Position numbers and translations under genes: made by a program. 10,325 nt of DNA, taken from NCBI GenBank assembly GCA_003448835.1, contig DLXM01000167.1, forward strand, positions 1 through 10,325, in the 5' to 3' direction. The notes beneath the pieces are model-generated. The model saw nothing but the letters and a program-made list of their open reading frames with translations, searched no databases and was not told the origin of the DNA. This stretch comes from Bacteroidota bacterium (GTDB taxonomy: Bacteria; Bacteroidota; Rhodothermia; Balneolales; HLUCCA01). Each line of letters starts with the position of its first letter. Position 1 is the first letter of the stretch. Of the stretch, positions 1 through 6,969 are shown in pieces.

Positions 1-60
1 AATCAATCCTGTTCAGCTGTTCGTGGCGTTTTCAGTGATTTGGCAAGAATCATGGCTTAA
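1..60 (+). CDS. C-terminal tail of an unidentified upstream gene (partial)
   Basis: Frame 1 is open from the first base and stops at TAA (58-60). It gives 19 residues ending GVFSDLARIMA. A well-formed intrinsic terminator starts about 20 nt after the stop, which is what the end of a real plus-strand gene should look like. The peptide is too short for me to name a family. Frame 2 is also open here, continuing to 241, but it reads straight through the terminator and looks less like protein. The call therefore rests mainly on the position of the terminator. Confidence 0.5.
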   Translation, partial: NQSCSAVRGVFSDLARIMA

Positions 61-81
61 AAAGCCCGATATCAGCATTTT

Positions 82-116
82 AAGGCTCATTTCTCCAAAA
101 GGAATGAGCCTTTTTT
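82..116 (+). terminator. Rho-independent terminator after the upstream gene
   Basis: A perfect 10-bp stem pairs AAGGCTCATT (82-91) with AATGAGCCTT (103-112) around an 11-nt loop. The descending arm runs into six T residues (111-116). The opposite strand has no comparable T-tract, so it acts on plus-strand transcripts and closes the gene ending at 60. Confidence 0.88.
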
Positions 117-281
117 ATTTCAAAAATCAGATCAAATCAGCACCATTTGAATATCTACGCTTACCTATTTCGAATGACCAGCTCGCTATCAATTCCTTTT
201 CAGCTTTTTCATTTATCAGTCTTATTAAGATAATCAGTTGACGCTTGTTGCCCCGACCACAAAAATACCCATCATTAATCA
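117..281. other. AT-rich intergenic stretch with no supported gene
   Basis: Together with the flanking terminator and the two stem-loops that follow, this forms a 301-nt gene-free gap (61-361) before the metallophosphoesterase gene. A frame open to 241 has only a GTG start inside the preceding gene tail, crosses a terminator and reads as low-complexity hydrophobic sequence, so I do not call it a gene. A TTGACG box at 238-243 resembles a -35 element but has no good -10 box at 16-18 nt. Confidence 0.5.
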
Positions 282-311
282 AATTCCGTAACAATATGAT
301 ACTGCGGAATT
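282..311 (+). repeat. Inverted repeat / stem-loop upstream of the lpxH-like gene
   Basis: AATTCCG (282-288) is the exact reverse complement of CGGAATT (305-311). The next two positions can also pair in RNA (U-G and A-U), giving a 9-bp stem and a 12-nt loop. A TATGAT box (295-300) sits in the loop and could be the -10 of the downstream promoter, in which case the arms would flank the promoter like an operator. No convincing -35 accompanies it. Function is unproven. Confidence 0.45.
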
Positions 312-332
312 AACAACTGATTCACATTAGAA

Positions 333-359
333 TGGTTTCTTTAGTAAACTAAAAAACCA
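333..359 (+). promoter_or_regulatory. Hairpin abutting the start codon of the lpxH-like gene
   Basis: TGGTTT (333-338) pairs with AAACCA (354-359), and TTTAGT (340-345) pairs with ACTAAA (348-353). Only C339 is unpaired, as a bulge, and the centre is AA. The 12 pairs end 2 nt before the ATG at 362, where a ribosome binding site would normally lie, and there is no Shine-Dalgarno sequence. It could be a DNA operator or an RNA element affecting initiation. It is not a typical terminator because no T-tract follows. Confidence 0.5.
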
Positions 360-361
360 CT

Positions 362-1201
362 ATGTCAAAAAAGAAAATCGATATCTCGGTAATATCCGAT
401 TTACACTTGGGCACGTATGGATGCCATGCAACAGAACTCAATCGTTACTTAAAAAGTATTGATCCCAAAATTCTCATTTTAAATGGCGACATCATCGATG
501 CATGGCAGTTCAAAAAATACTATTTCCCGGAAACACACATCAAAGTCGTTCGTCGCATTTTAAAAATGATGATGAGTGGAACACAGATCTATTATTTAAC
601 CGGAAATCATGATGAGGTCCTTCGAAAATTTAGCGGGACTGAGTTCGGAAATTTCCAGTTAAGGGATAAACTTCTTTTAGATGTTGACGGTAAAAAACAC
701 TGGTTTTTTCATGGTGACATTTTTGATGTAACCATGCGATATTCCAAATTTATCGCGAAAATGGGCGCCAAAGGGTATGATTCATTAATCATGATCAACA
801 GGGTAGTCAATTTTTTTCTGGTAAAATTCGGACGCGAAAAATACTCTCTCTCCAAAAAAATTAAAGACAAAGTCAAAAGTGCTGTAAAATTCATTTCCGA
901 CTTCGAAATTACAGCAACCGATTTAGCTATTGAAAATGGGTATGATTATGTGGTATGTGGACATATTCATCGTCCAAATATGCACAGATACTCAAATGAA
1001 CATGGATCGGTCATCTACTTAAATTCCGGTGATTGGATTGAAAATTTGACAGCATTAGAATATTCGTCCGGTGAATGGACCTTATTTCAATACAAAGAAG
1101 AAGATTTTATTGATTTCGATATAAAATATCCTGACCTACCCGATTCTGTTGAGCTAAGTATCGACGAATCCACCCTTAACAAAGTCTTGTTCCAATCATG
1201 A
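362..1201 (+). CDS. LpxH-like UDP-2,3-diacylglucosamine diphosphatase family metallophosphoesterase (COG2908)
   Basis: A 279-residue calcineurin-like phosphoesterase. The di-metal motifs appear in order: SDLHLG with D13 and H15, NGDIID with D43, GNHD (81-84), HGD with H117, and GHIH with H201 and H203. The arrangement and the region after HGD match the LpxH-like COG2908 group. In Gram-negatives LpxH cleaves UDP-2,3-diacylglucosamine to lipid X at the inner face of the inner membrane during lipid A synthesis. It is somewhat longer than E. coli LpxH (about 240 residues), as is common in Bacteroidota. The stop codon overlaps the start of a glycosyltransferase gene by 4 nt (ATGA), so the two are probably translated together and act on envelope glycolipid. 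The ATG has no Shine-Dalgarno sequence and sits just after a hairpin. Family confidence is high. The exact substrate is inferred, since Bacteroidota carry several COG2908 paralogues. Confidence 0.9.
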   Translation: MSKKKIDISVISDLHLGTYGCHATELNRYLKSIDPKILILNGDIIDAWQFKKYYFPETHIKVVRRILKMMMSGTQIYYLTGNHDEVLRKFSGTEFGNFQLRDKLLLDVDGKKHWFFHGDIFDVTMRYSKFIAKMGAKGYDSLIMINRVVNFFLVKFGREKYSLSKKIKDKVKSAVKFISDFEITATDLAIENGYDYVVCGHIHRPNMHRYSNEHGSVIYLNSGDWIENLTALEYSSGEWTLFQYKEEDFIDFDIKYPDLPDSVELSIDESTLNKVLFQS

Positions 1202-2193
1202 AAGTACTCTATGCGATTCAGGGAACCGGAAACGGACACATCTCGCGGGCACGGGAGTTTATTCCAAAATTATCTAAACTCGTTGACCTGGAAATCTTAA
1301 TAAGTGGCTCCAGTGTTGAAGTCGATCCGGGGTATCCGGTAACTTATCGTTTCCCTGGAATCAGTTATACCTTTGGAAAAGATGGCGGGATCGATTACAT
1401 CAATACAGTGTTCAAATTAGAACCGGCCTCTTTCATTAAAAATGTCATGCAACTGGACGTCGAAAAGTATGATTTAATTATCAATGACTATGAACCTGTT
1501 TCAGCTTGGGCTTGCAAAAAAAGAGGGATCCCATGTATCGGATTAAGCCACCAGGCATCTTTTTTATCCCAAAAGACTCCTCGTCCGGCTAAAAGAAATC
1601 CCGCAACAGAATGGTTATTTCATCATTATGCTCCGACCACTAACGCGGTTGGATTTCACTACAAAACGTACGACACTTTTATCTCAACACCCATCATCCG
1701 ATCAGAAATTCGAACACTTAAAACTTCTACAAAAGAGCAAGTGACCGTATATCTTCCAGCCTATTCAGACTCTCGGTTAATATCCGTTTTATCCCAACTT
1801 AAATCCGTACAATGGAATGTGTTCTCAAAACATTCCACATTTGCTTACGATACTGAAAATGTAAAAATTGTACCCGTAAATAACGATCAATACATCAAAA
1901 GTCTTGCAGAATCTACCGGATTATTATGCGGAGCAGGCTTTGAAGCACCCGCAGAAGCATTATTTCTTGGCAAAAAACTCATGGTCATACCAATGCGTGG
2001 GCAATATGAGCAAGAATGTAATGCGACAGCATTAAATGAACTCGGTGTCAAATCGGTAGATTTATTTGATCACTCGATACTTGATGAGTTAAAATCCTGG
2101 TTATTTGATTCTACTTCTATCCAGATTCCATATCCGGATCAAACAGATCAAATCATAGATAAGATTCTAAACAAACAAGTGTCAGCTGTTTAG
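1198..2193 (+). CDS. MurG-like GT-B glycosyltransferase, TIGR00661-type family
   Basis: A 331-residue protein starting directly with a GT-B fold. MKVLYAIQGTGNGHISRA at residues 1-18 holds the glycine-rich loop and histidine seen in MurG-like and TIGR00661 proteins. The C-terminal half has the nucleotide-sugar site: CGAGFEAPAEALFLGKK at 244-260, then P265 and QYEQECNA at 269-276, with the usual E/Q-rich donor-binding pattern. There is no signal peptide or clear membrane helix, so it is probably cytoplasmic or peripheral. It overlaps the LpxH-like gene by 4 nt, which implies translational coupling and fixes the start. The pairing suggests sugar transfer onto an envelope lipid, but donor and acceptor cannot be read from the sequence. 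The last codons lie inside the hairpin at 2174-2207. Confidence 0.85.
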   Translation: MKVLYAIQGTGNGHISRAREFIPKLSKLVDLEILISGSSVEVDPGYPVTYRFPGISYTFGKDGGIDYINTVFKLEPASFIKNVMQLDVEKYDLIINDYEPVSAWACKKRGIPCIGLSHQASFLSQKTPRPAKRNPATEWLFHHYAPTTNAVGFHYKTYDTFISTPIIRSEIRTLKTSTKEQVTVYLPAYSDSRLISVLSQLKSVQWNVFSKHSTFAYDTENVKIVPVNNDQYIKSLAESTGLLCGAGFEAPAEALFLGKKLMVIPMRGQYEQECNATALNELGVKSVDLFDHSILDELKSWLFDSTSIQIPYPDQTDQIIDKILNKQVSAV

Positions 2194-2207
2194 TACTGAC
2201 ACTTGTT
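2174..2207. terminator. Probable bidirectional terminator between convergent genes
   Basis: AACAAGTGTCAG (2174-2185) is the exact reverse complement of CTGACACTTGTT (2196-2207), giving a 12-bp stem with a 10-nt loop that holds the glycosyltransferase stop codon (2191-2193). It lies 13 nt past the hflC stop on the other strand. Neither side has a strong T-tract: the minus strand continues TTGTTTAG and the plus strand TTGTTGCT. Position and stem quality support termination. Strength is uncertain. Confidence 0.65.
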
Positions 2208-2220
2208 GCTCAGTTCTAAA

Positions 2221-3159
2221 TTACGGGTTACTTAGAAGCTTAAACAATTCACTATCAGTCGACAAAATGATTGTTGTTTGCTTATCCATGGAGGCTTCCA
2301 AAGCTTCAAGTCCCTTTATAAAGGAATATAATTGTCTGGCAGTAGCAGATTTATTGTATGCTGAGGCATAAATTGCAGTAGCTTCTGCATCTGCACGACC
2401 TCGAATTTCCTCAGCCTGACGTTGTGCTTCAGATTGAATCGCTGCTAATTCACGCTCTTTATCACCTTCAATTCGCCGGGCTTCACCTTGTCCCTCAGAT
2501 CTGAAAAGGTCTGCTATTTGATTACGTTCTGAAATCATTCTTTGATTAATACTCAATCGAACTTCATCAACATAATTCATTCGTTTAAATCGAAAATCCA
2601 GAATTCGGATACCTAAATCTGAGGTTCTTTGATTTGCACGTTGTAGCACCAATTTTTCAATTTCGTCACGACCAATAGCAATATCATCCAAAACATCAAG
2701 TTCCTCTAAAAACTCCTCTGTTTGTTCCGGTGTCCGATTTGTTGATCGCACTAATTCGATGAGGTCATGACTGGCAACAGCATTTCGGGTCTCACCATCC
2801 AGAATGTCAGAAATTCGGGATTGTGCTCCACGTTCATCATTCAAACGAATAAAAAATTGCAGAGGATCAACGATTTGCCATCTGGCATAACTATCCACAA
2901 AAATGAACTTTTTGTCCTTCGTAGGAACCTGATTTGCATCACCGTCCCATTCGAGATATCGCTTATCAAAATAACTTACTTTTTGAATAAACGGCATCTT
3001 CATACTGATTCCCGGTTCAGTAATAGGCTCACCTATAGGTCGTCCAAATTGTGTCAGGATTGCTTGTTCAGTCTCTTTTACGACATAAACTGAATCGAAT
3101 GTAGCTAACATTGCTATGAAAGTGACTACAATCAATAATATATAAACTGTTCTTTTCAT
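2221..3159 (-). CDS. hflC: HflC, SPFH-domain modulator of FtsH protease
   Basis: A 312-residue membrane-anchored SPFH/band 7 protein. An N-terminal helix (about residues 5-21) follows MKR and should leave the bulk in the periplasm. The SPFH domain runs from about 24 to 200, with TEQAILTQFGRPIGEP near its start and a long charged, Ala/Glu/Arg-rich coiled coil from about 208 to 270. The tail contains IKGLEALEASM and STDSELFKLLSNP, both typical of HflC. In E. coli HflK and HflC form a large complex in the inner membrane that encloses and modulates FtsH. Length is slightly below E. coli HflC (334). The ATG overlaps the hflK stop by 1 nt (TAATG) and is preceded by a full AGGAGG, unusual for this window. 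It is the second gene of the hflK-hflC pair and ends shortly before the convergent hairpin. Confidence 0.95.
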   Translation of the reverse strand: MKRTVYILLIVVTFIAMLATFDSVYVVKETEQAILTQFGRPIGEPITEPGISMKMPFIQKVSYFDKRYLEWDGDANQVPTKDKKFIFVDSYARWQIVDPLQFFIRLNDERGAQSRISDILDGETRNAVASHDLIELVRSTNRTPEQTEEFLEELDVLDDIAIGRDEIEKLVLQRANQRTSDLGIRILDFRFKRMNYVDEVRLSINQRMISERNQIADLFRSEGQGEARRIEGDKERELAAIQSEAQRQAEEIRGRADAEATAIYASAYNKSATARQLYSFIKGLEALEASMDKQTTIILSTDSELFKLLSNP

Positions 3160-4151
3160 TAGTTGGATCCTCCTGAAACTCTTTCATTCTGCAATTGCAG
3201 TAATGGCAACACATTGTTTCCATTTTCATCCACAATTACTTTACTTCCCAAGGTTGGCATAATGCGTTGCATTGTTTCCAGATAAATTCGTGTTTTTGTC
3301 ACTTCTGGTGCTTTAATGTATTCAGTGTACAATGAATTAAATCTTGCAACTTCTCCTAAAGCTCCGTTTACCCTTGTCAGAGCGTAAGCTTCAGCTTGCT
3401 GGATGGTTTGCTGTGCCTCTCCTCTTGCCCGTGGAATGACCCGGTTGAATTCGGCTTGTCCCTGGTTGATTAACGTTTCGCGCTCTTGTTGAGCTTCATT
3501 CACAGCGTTAAAAGAAGGCTTCACAGGATCCGGCGGATTCACATCCTGCAATACAACCTGATCTATTTTTATCCCATTTTCATATTCATTACAAAGTTCC
3601 TGAAGACGGGCTTCAACTGAAGATGCAATCTCCATACGTCCAACAGTAAGAACTTCATTTACTGTTCGATCACCAACTACTTTACGAACAGCTGCTTCTG
3701 ACATATCCCGTAACGTTTTTTCGGCGTTTCGAACTTTAAATAAAAATAAATACGGGTCACTGATTCGATATTGGACTACCCACTCGACATCCGCAAGATT
3801 CAAGTCACCGGTCAACATCAATGATTCGACGACATATTCACTTTTAGCATATGTTGAACGCACTCCTGATGTTGTAGTTCGGAATCCAAATTCTTGCTTT
3901 AACTGGCGTTCGACCGGGATTTTCTCAACCGACTCTACACCATAGGGAATTTTAAAATTTAGACCCGGGTCTACACTTCGTTCAAATTTTCCAAAGCGGA
4001 TAACGACTCCAACTTCTTCCGGGCCAACCGTATAGATGGATGTAAATACGGTGACCAACACAAATAAACCAATTAAAATTGATTTCAAATACTTCTTCAA
4101 CATCAATATTTCCGGTGGCACACTCATGCCGGGAAAATTTTGTTTTGCCAT
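3159..4151 (-). CDS. hflK: HflK, SPFH-domain modulator of FtsH protease
   Basis: A 330-residue SPFH/band 7 protein. A short cytoplasmic N-terminus (about 22 residues) precedes one membrane helix (about 23-43), then VGPEEVGVVIRFGKF opens the SPFH domain. LTGDLNLADVEWVVQYRISD (114-133) and VNPPDPVKPSFNAVNEAQQE (204-223) are characteristic of HflK. An Ala/Gln/Arg-rich coiled coil covers about 218-275, followed by the conserved TRIYLETMQRIMP segment. It should pair with HflC in the inner membrane and modulate FtsH. It is shorter than E. coli HflK (419), lacking the long glycine-rich N-terminal region. It is first in the pair. A -10 box and an 18-bp dyad upstream suggest its own regulated promoter. 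The start lacks a clear SD, having only a purine-rich AAGAAAGAG. Confidence 0.95.
   Translation of the reverse strand: MAKQNFPGMSVPPEILMLKKYLKSILIGLFVLVTVFTSIYTVGPEEVGVVIRFGKFERSVDPGLNFKIPYGVESVEKIPVERQLKQEFGFRTTTSGVRSTYAKSEYVVESLMLTGDLNLADVEWVVQYRISDPYLFLFKVRNAEKTLRDMSEAAVRKVVGDRTVNEVLTVGRMEIASSVEARLQELCNEYENGIKIDQVVLQDVNPPDPVKPSFNAVNEAQQERETLINQGQAEFNRVIPRARGEAQQTIQQAEAYALTRVNGALGEVARFNSLYTEYIKAPEVTKTRIYLETMQRIMPTLGSKVIVDENGNNVLPLLQLQNERVSGGSN
3169..3174 (-). promoter_or_regulatory. Strong Shine-Dalgarno sequence of hflC
   Basis: AGGAGG on the minus strand, 9 nt before the hflC ATG, lies inside the last codons of hflK (Gly-Gly-Ser-Asn). It is the only full consensus SD in the window. Together with the TAATG overlap it probably keeps HflC output matched to HflK. 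Confidence 0.75.
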
Positions 4152-4180
4152 AGTTTTCTCTTTCTTGGGGTTTGGTTTAA

Positions 4181-4186
4181 ATTATA
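4181..4186 (-). promoter_or_regulatory. Candidate -10 box of the hflK-hflC promoter
   Basis: TATAAT on the minus strand, about 30 nt before the hflK ATG. No consensus -35 lies 16-18 nt upstream. That position falls inside the dyad at 4198-4215, so promoter activity may depend on, or be blocked by, the factor that binds there. Confidence 0.5.
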
Positions 4187-4197
4187 CTATAAACTGT

Positions 4198-4215
4198 TTG
4201 CACAACATTGTGCAA
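4198..4215. promoter_or_regulatory. Perfect 18-bp dyad, candidate operator upstream of hflK
   Basis: TTGCACAA, a central CA, then TTGTGCAA: two 8-bp arms in perfect dyad symmetry with a 2-bp spacer. Compact symmetry of this kind is typical of a dimeric helix-turn-helix repressor site. It sits where the -35 of the hflK promoter should be. As RNA it would fold only into a tight hairpin without a T-tract, so a terminator for the upstream phosphatase gene is the weaker reading. Confidence 0.55.
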
Positions 4216-4248
4216 TAGATCGCCACAAATACGGTAATTAAAAAATCA

Positions 4249-6774
4249 TTACACTTTTAAAACGACAAGAGTCAAATCATCAGCAAGTTCATAATCGCTG
4301 AAATTCAGCATTTCTTGTTTAATTTTTTCACAAATTGCTGCACTGGATGTTTCCTCAGACGAAATCCGTTTAAATAATTCAGGAACTCGTTCATAATCAT
4401 ACATTTCACCATTCAGGGATTTGGCTTCAGGTAATCCATCTGAGTAAAAAAAGACTGTATCACCTTGTAGAAGCTGAATTTCAGAATCAACATAGGGAAC
4501 ATAACCTTTCACACCCATTGGAAATCGCGGAGTTTTAGCATCCAGAAAACGAACATTGCCGTCCCTAATCAGCACTGGCTGACAGTGACCGGCATTAACA
4601 TATTTCAAAATCCTGCTCTCCACCTCATACTTAGCCAACACGCACGTAACAAACATCTGCCGCTCGACCCGCTCCTGCAACAACTCATTCACATCCCGGA
4701 TAATATGTGCCGGATCACAATCCCGACTCTTCACCCTCGACAAAATCAGGCCGCTGGTAAAAATCGCCGTCAACGCAGCTTTCATCCCCTTCCCTGAAAC
4801 ATCCACCACAGTCAAAAATAAATCCTTCACATTACCTTTTTCATCCACCTTGACAACATGTTCATAAAAATCACCGCCCACATCAAACGAAGGAATAAAA
4901 AATCCCTTCACATCAATATTCGGGATTACCGGCGCTGATTTAGGCAACAATGCATACTGCGATTCTTTTGCGATTTGAAACTCTCGTTCCATTCGCATCT
5001 GTTTTTTAATTCGCTGCTCATATTCCGGAACAAACTTGACGTCGCGTAAATTATTTCTACCAAAATGATGAAATACTATTCCAACTCCCAATGGGACCAT
5101 CAAACTCATCAACAAAATTATACCTTGCAGACCAACCACTGAATCCGGTGAACCAAAATAGACAAACAAACGAACAATCATAAATAACACCCAAACGGAA
5201 ATGCTGGCAGTAATCACTCCATAATACTTGAATGCCAAAACCAGAGGAATCGACAACAAGAAAAAGACAACCCATTTCTGAAAAATTGTACCGGTAACAT
5301 CAACAAACAAGAACGATTGTGAAATAAATAAAGCCGTAAATGCTGATCCCACTAAAACTTGTATCGTCGATTGTTTCACGAAATTCATAATCAATGACAA
5401 TACAACTGCAATACATGCCAATGCAACGTACCAACTATATAGCCAACTATTGACCAATATCGAAAATGAGGGAAAAAGACTTGACGGTTCGATAAACCCT
5501 AATTGTCCGTCGTATTGAAAATAAACCAAATTGAATCCGTACAATCCAAATGCCCACATCGCCAACGCCAGCCCGGCATACCCGTATCCCGCCAAAATCG
5601 CTTTACCAATTTTTTGTTGATATACATTCCCGCTCCAAATGGCATCAATATGTGGAATTTGCTCTTGCTCTTGTTTTCGACCTAGTCCTTCCCAGGTAAC
5701 ATATGCCAATGAAGTGAATGCAGCAGCAATTGCAGCAATAAACATATACATCACCAAATCAAACAGCACAACCGTCCCCATCAATATCTGATAGTACAAA
5801 TTGGCCATGGTTAGACCACGATATAGCATCATCCCAATTAGAATCAGAACAAACAGCAAAATGGCCCGTTTCCAAACTACTTCACCGCGAAACAATTGTC
5901 TGAACCCAACAACCAAAATCATTAGAATCAATAGAATCATACTGACCACAGAAAAAATGATATCACTTGTTTCAGGATTCTGATTCGACAAGTCAGAAGT
6001 ATCTAATTCGTGGTAAGATGCATAAAACCTTTCCAGGCGGATTCCGGATTCGGACATACCAGCTACGCTATTCAATGAATCAACTGAAATAGGAATATAA
6101 TTCATGGTTATTGTTGCAGGACCAGTACCCCGGTTTTCACGAGCTATCCATTTCAGTTCATTGGAGGCTTGATTATTATCATTATTAGTTGATTCTACGC
6201 TTTCGAAATCCTGAGTCAAATCAACCATGGTCATGGTGTCAGATAAAATGTATCGCTGTGGATCGTATCCAAACTGACTTAGTATCTTATTCGATGCTTC
6301 AAGTAGGTTTTCACCACTGATAAATGAATCATTATTTTCAGGATGCCCACGAAACGTTCTCACTCGTCCCTGGGGATCAAAAGTTAAAACGGCGTGACCA
6401 ATTTGGTTAAAAACAACTTCATCACTTGTAATTCCTGTAAAAATATCATAGCTCTGGGCAAATAAGATTGACCATCCACTCAATGGGACACCGGATGCTC
6501 TCAATTCAATTGGATTGGTTCCAATACTACCCGTTTCAGGATTTGCTTTTACTTCATAAAGCTCACTACGCTGATATCTTCGTGCCAGGGTCTTTAAGCT
6601 ATCTGTATCCATCCCAAGTTGACGTAACTGATCAAACGCCGCACTTACTGATTCAGTACGACTACTTTCAATGGGCGATTGGGCATGAAAATCAATTGAA
6701 GGCCTGAGGAGTAGAAATAGAATCAGTCCGATAAACCCAATATAAACTAATATGTAAACTGACCTTAAATGCAA
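4249..6774 (-). CDS. Multi-pass membrane SpoIIE/RsbU-type PP2C phosphatase with large periplasmic sensor region
   Basis: An 841-residue protein. An N-terminal membrane helix (about 6-24) is followed by about 245 residues that should be extracytoplasmic. Then come about nine hydrophobic segments (near 272-290, 302-320, 331-355, 392-412, 440-464, 470-490, 499-518, 520-540, 548-568), a short charged helical linker (about 580-605), and a C-terminal SpoIIE/PP2C domain (about 600-841). Metal-site aspartates are visible at D635 (VGGDFYE), D658 (VVDVSGKGM), D779 (YSDGLPEAK) and D832/D833 (ADDLTLVVL), with NAGH at 727-730, so it should be active. Relatives dephosphorylate anti-sigma-factor antagonists. 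No such partner is in the window. The start is TTG (6774-6772): an in-frame stop lies three codons upstream, and the next Met (residue 55) would lose the first helix. Part of the catalytic region is unusually GC-rich. I do not recognise a named family for the periplasmic region. Confidence 0.88.
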   Translation of the reverse strand: MHLRSVYILVYIGFIGLILFLLLRPSIDFHAQSPIESSRTESVSAAFDQLRQLGMDTDSLKTLARRYQRSELYEVKANPETGSIGTNPIELRASGVPLSGWSILFAQSYDIFTGITSDEVVFNQIGHAVLTFDPQGRVRTFRGHPENNDSFISGENLLEASNKILSQFGYDPQRYILSDTMTMVDLTQDFESVESTNNDNNQASNELKWIARENRGTGPATITMNYIPISVDSLNSVAGMSESGIRLERFYASYHELDTSDLSNQNPETSDIIFSVVSMILLILMILVVGFRQLFRGEVVWKRAILLFVLILIGMMLYRGLTMANLYYQILMGTVVLFDLVMYMFIAAIAAAFTSLAYVTWEGLGRKQEQEQIPHIDAIWSGNVYQQKIGKAILAGYGYAGLALAMWAFGLYGFNLVYFQYDGQLGFIEPSSLFPSFSILVNSWLYSWYVALACIAVVLSLIMNFVKQSTIQVLVGSAFTALFISQSFLFVDVTGTIFQKWVVFFLLSIPLVLAFKYYGVITASISVWVLFMIVRLFVYFGSPDSVVGLQGIILLMSLMVPLGVGIVFHHFGRNNLRDVKFVPEYEQRIKKQMRMEREFQIAKESQYALLPKSAPVIPNIDVKGFFIPSFDVGGDFYEHVVKVDEKGNVKDLFLTVVDVSGKGMKAALTAIFTSGLILSRVKSRDCDPAHIIRDVNELLQERVERQMFVTCVLAKYEVESRILKYVNAGHCQPVLIRDGNVRFLDAKTPRFPMGVKGYVPYVDSEIQLLQGDTVFFYSDGLPEAKSLNGEMYDYERVPELFKRISSEETSSAAICEKIKQEMLNFSDYELADDLTLVVLKV

Positions 6775-6902
6775 TGCTGGTTATAAATCAAAAATGGTTT
6801 TTATGATAATTTTACACCTAAATAATAATGATTATGTTTTACATACGCACAACAATAAGAATAGTTTAATACGATTGTAAACATCTAACAATAATACCAG
6901 AA

Positions 6903-6943
6903 AATAAAAAAAAGGCCTGATCGAAATGATATCAATCAGGCCC
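6903..6943 (-). terminator. Rho-independent terminator of the bacilliredoxin gene
   Basis: On the minus strand GGCCTGAT (6942-6935) pairs with ATCAGGCC (6921-6914) across a 13-nt loop, followed at once by eight T residues, an A and more T. It lies about 27 nt after the bacilliredoxin stop. It also separates that gene from the phosphatase gene on the same strand, so the two are probably not one operon. Confidence 0.9.
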
Positions 6944-6969
6944 AAATCATGAATATAAATCTAATTTTT

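Noticed and set aside
23..241. Plus-strand frame of 72 codons at the left edge
   Set aside because: It has only a GTG start inside the preceding gene tail, crosses a strong terminator and has no recognisable protein character.
709..894. Minus-strand frame inside the LpxH-like gene
   Set aside because: Shadow of a well-supported gene with complete metal-site motifs. No initiation signal.
2767..3093. 108-codon plus-strand frame inside hflC
   Set aside because: Antisense shadow of a conserved SPFH gene. The translated sequence is non-descript, with no domain.
4198..4215. Reading the hflK dyad as a terminator of the phosphatase gene
   Set aside because: No T-tract follows on the minus strand, and the near-perfect symmetry with a 2-bp centre fits a DNA site better than an RNA hairpin.
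5057..5275. Minus-strand frame within the phosphatase membrane region
   Set aside because: A different reading frame of the same strand. Its hydrophobicity simply mirrors the membrane-helix codons of the real gene.
5635..5720. Possible CPBP (CAAX-like) intramembrane protease motif, from WEGLGR in the phosphatase
   Set aside because: It lacks the doubled Glu of the EExxxR motif and the downstream FxxxH and His motifs, so there is no support for protease activity.
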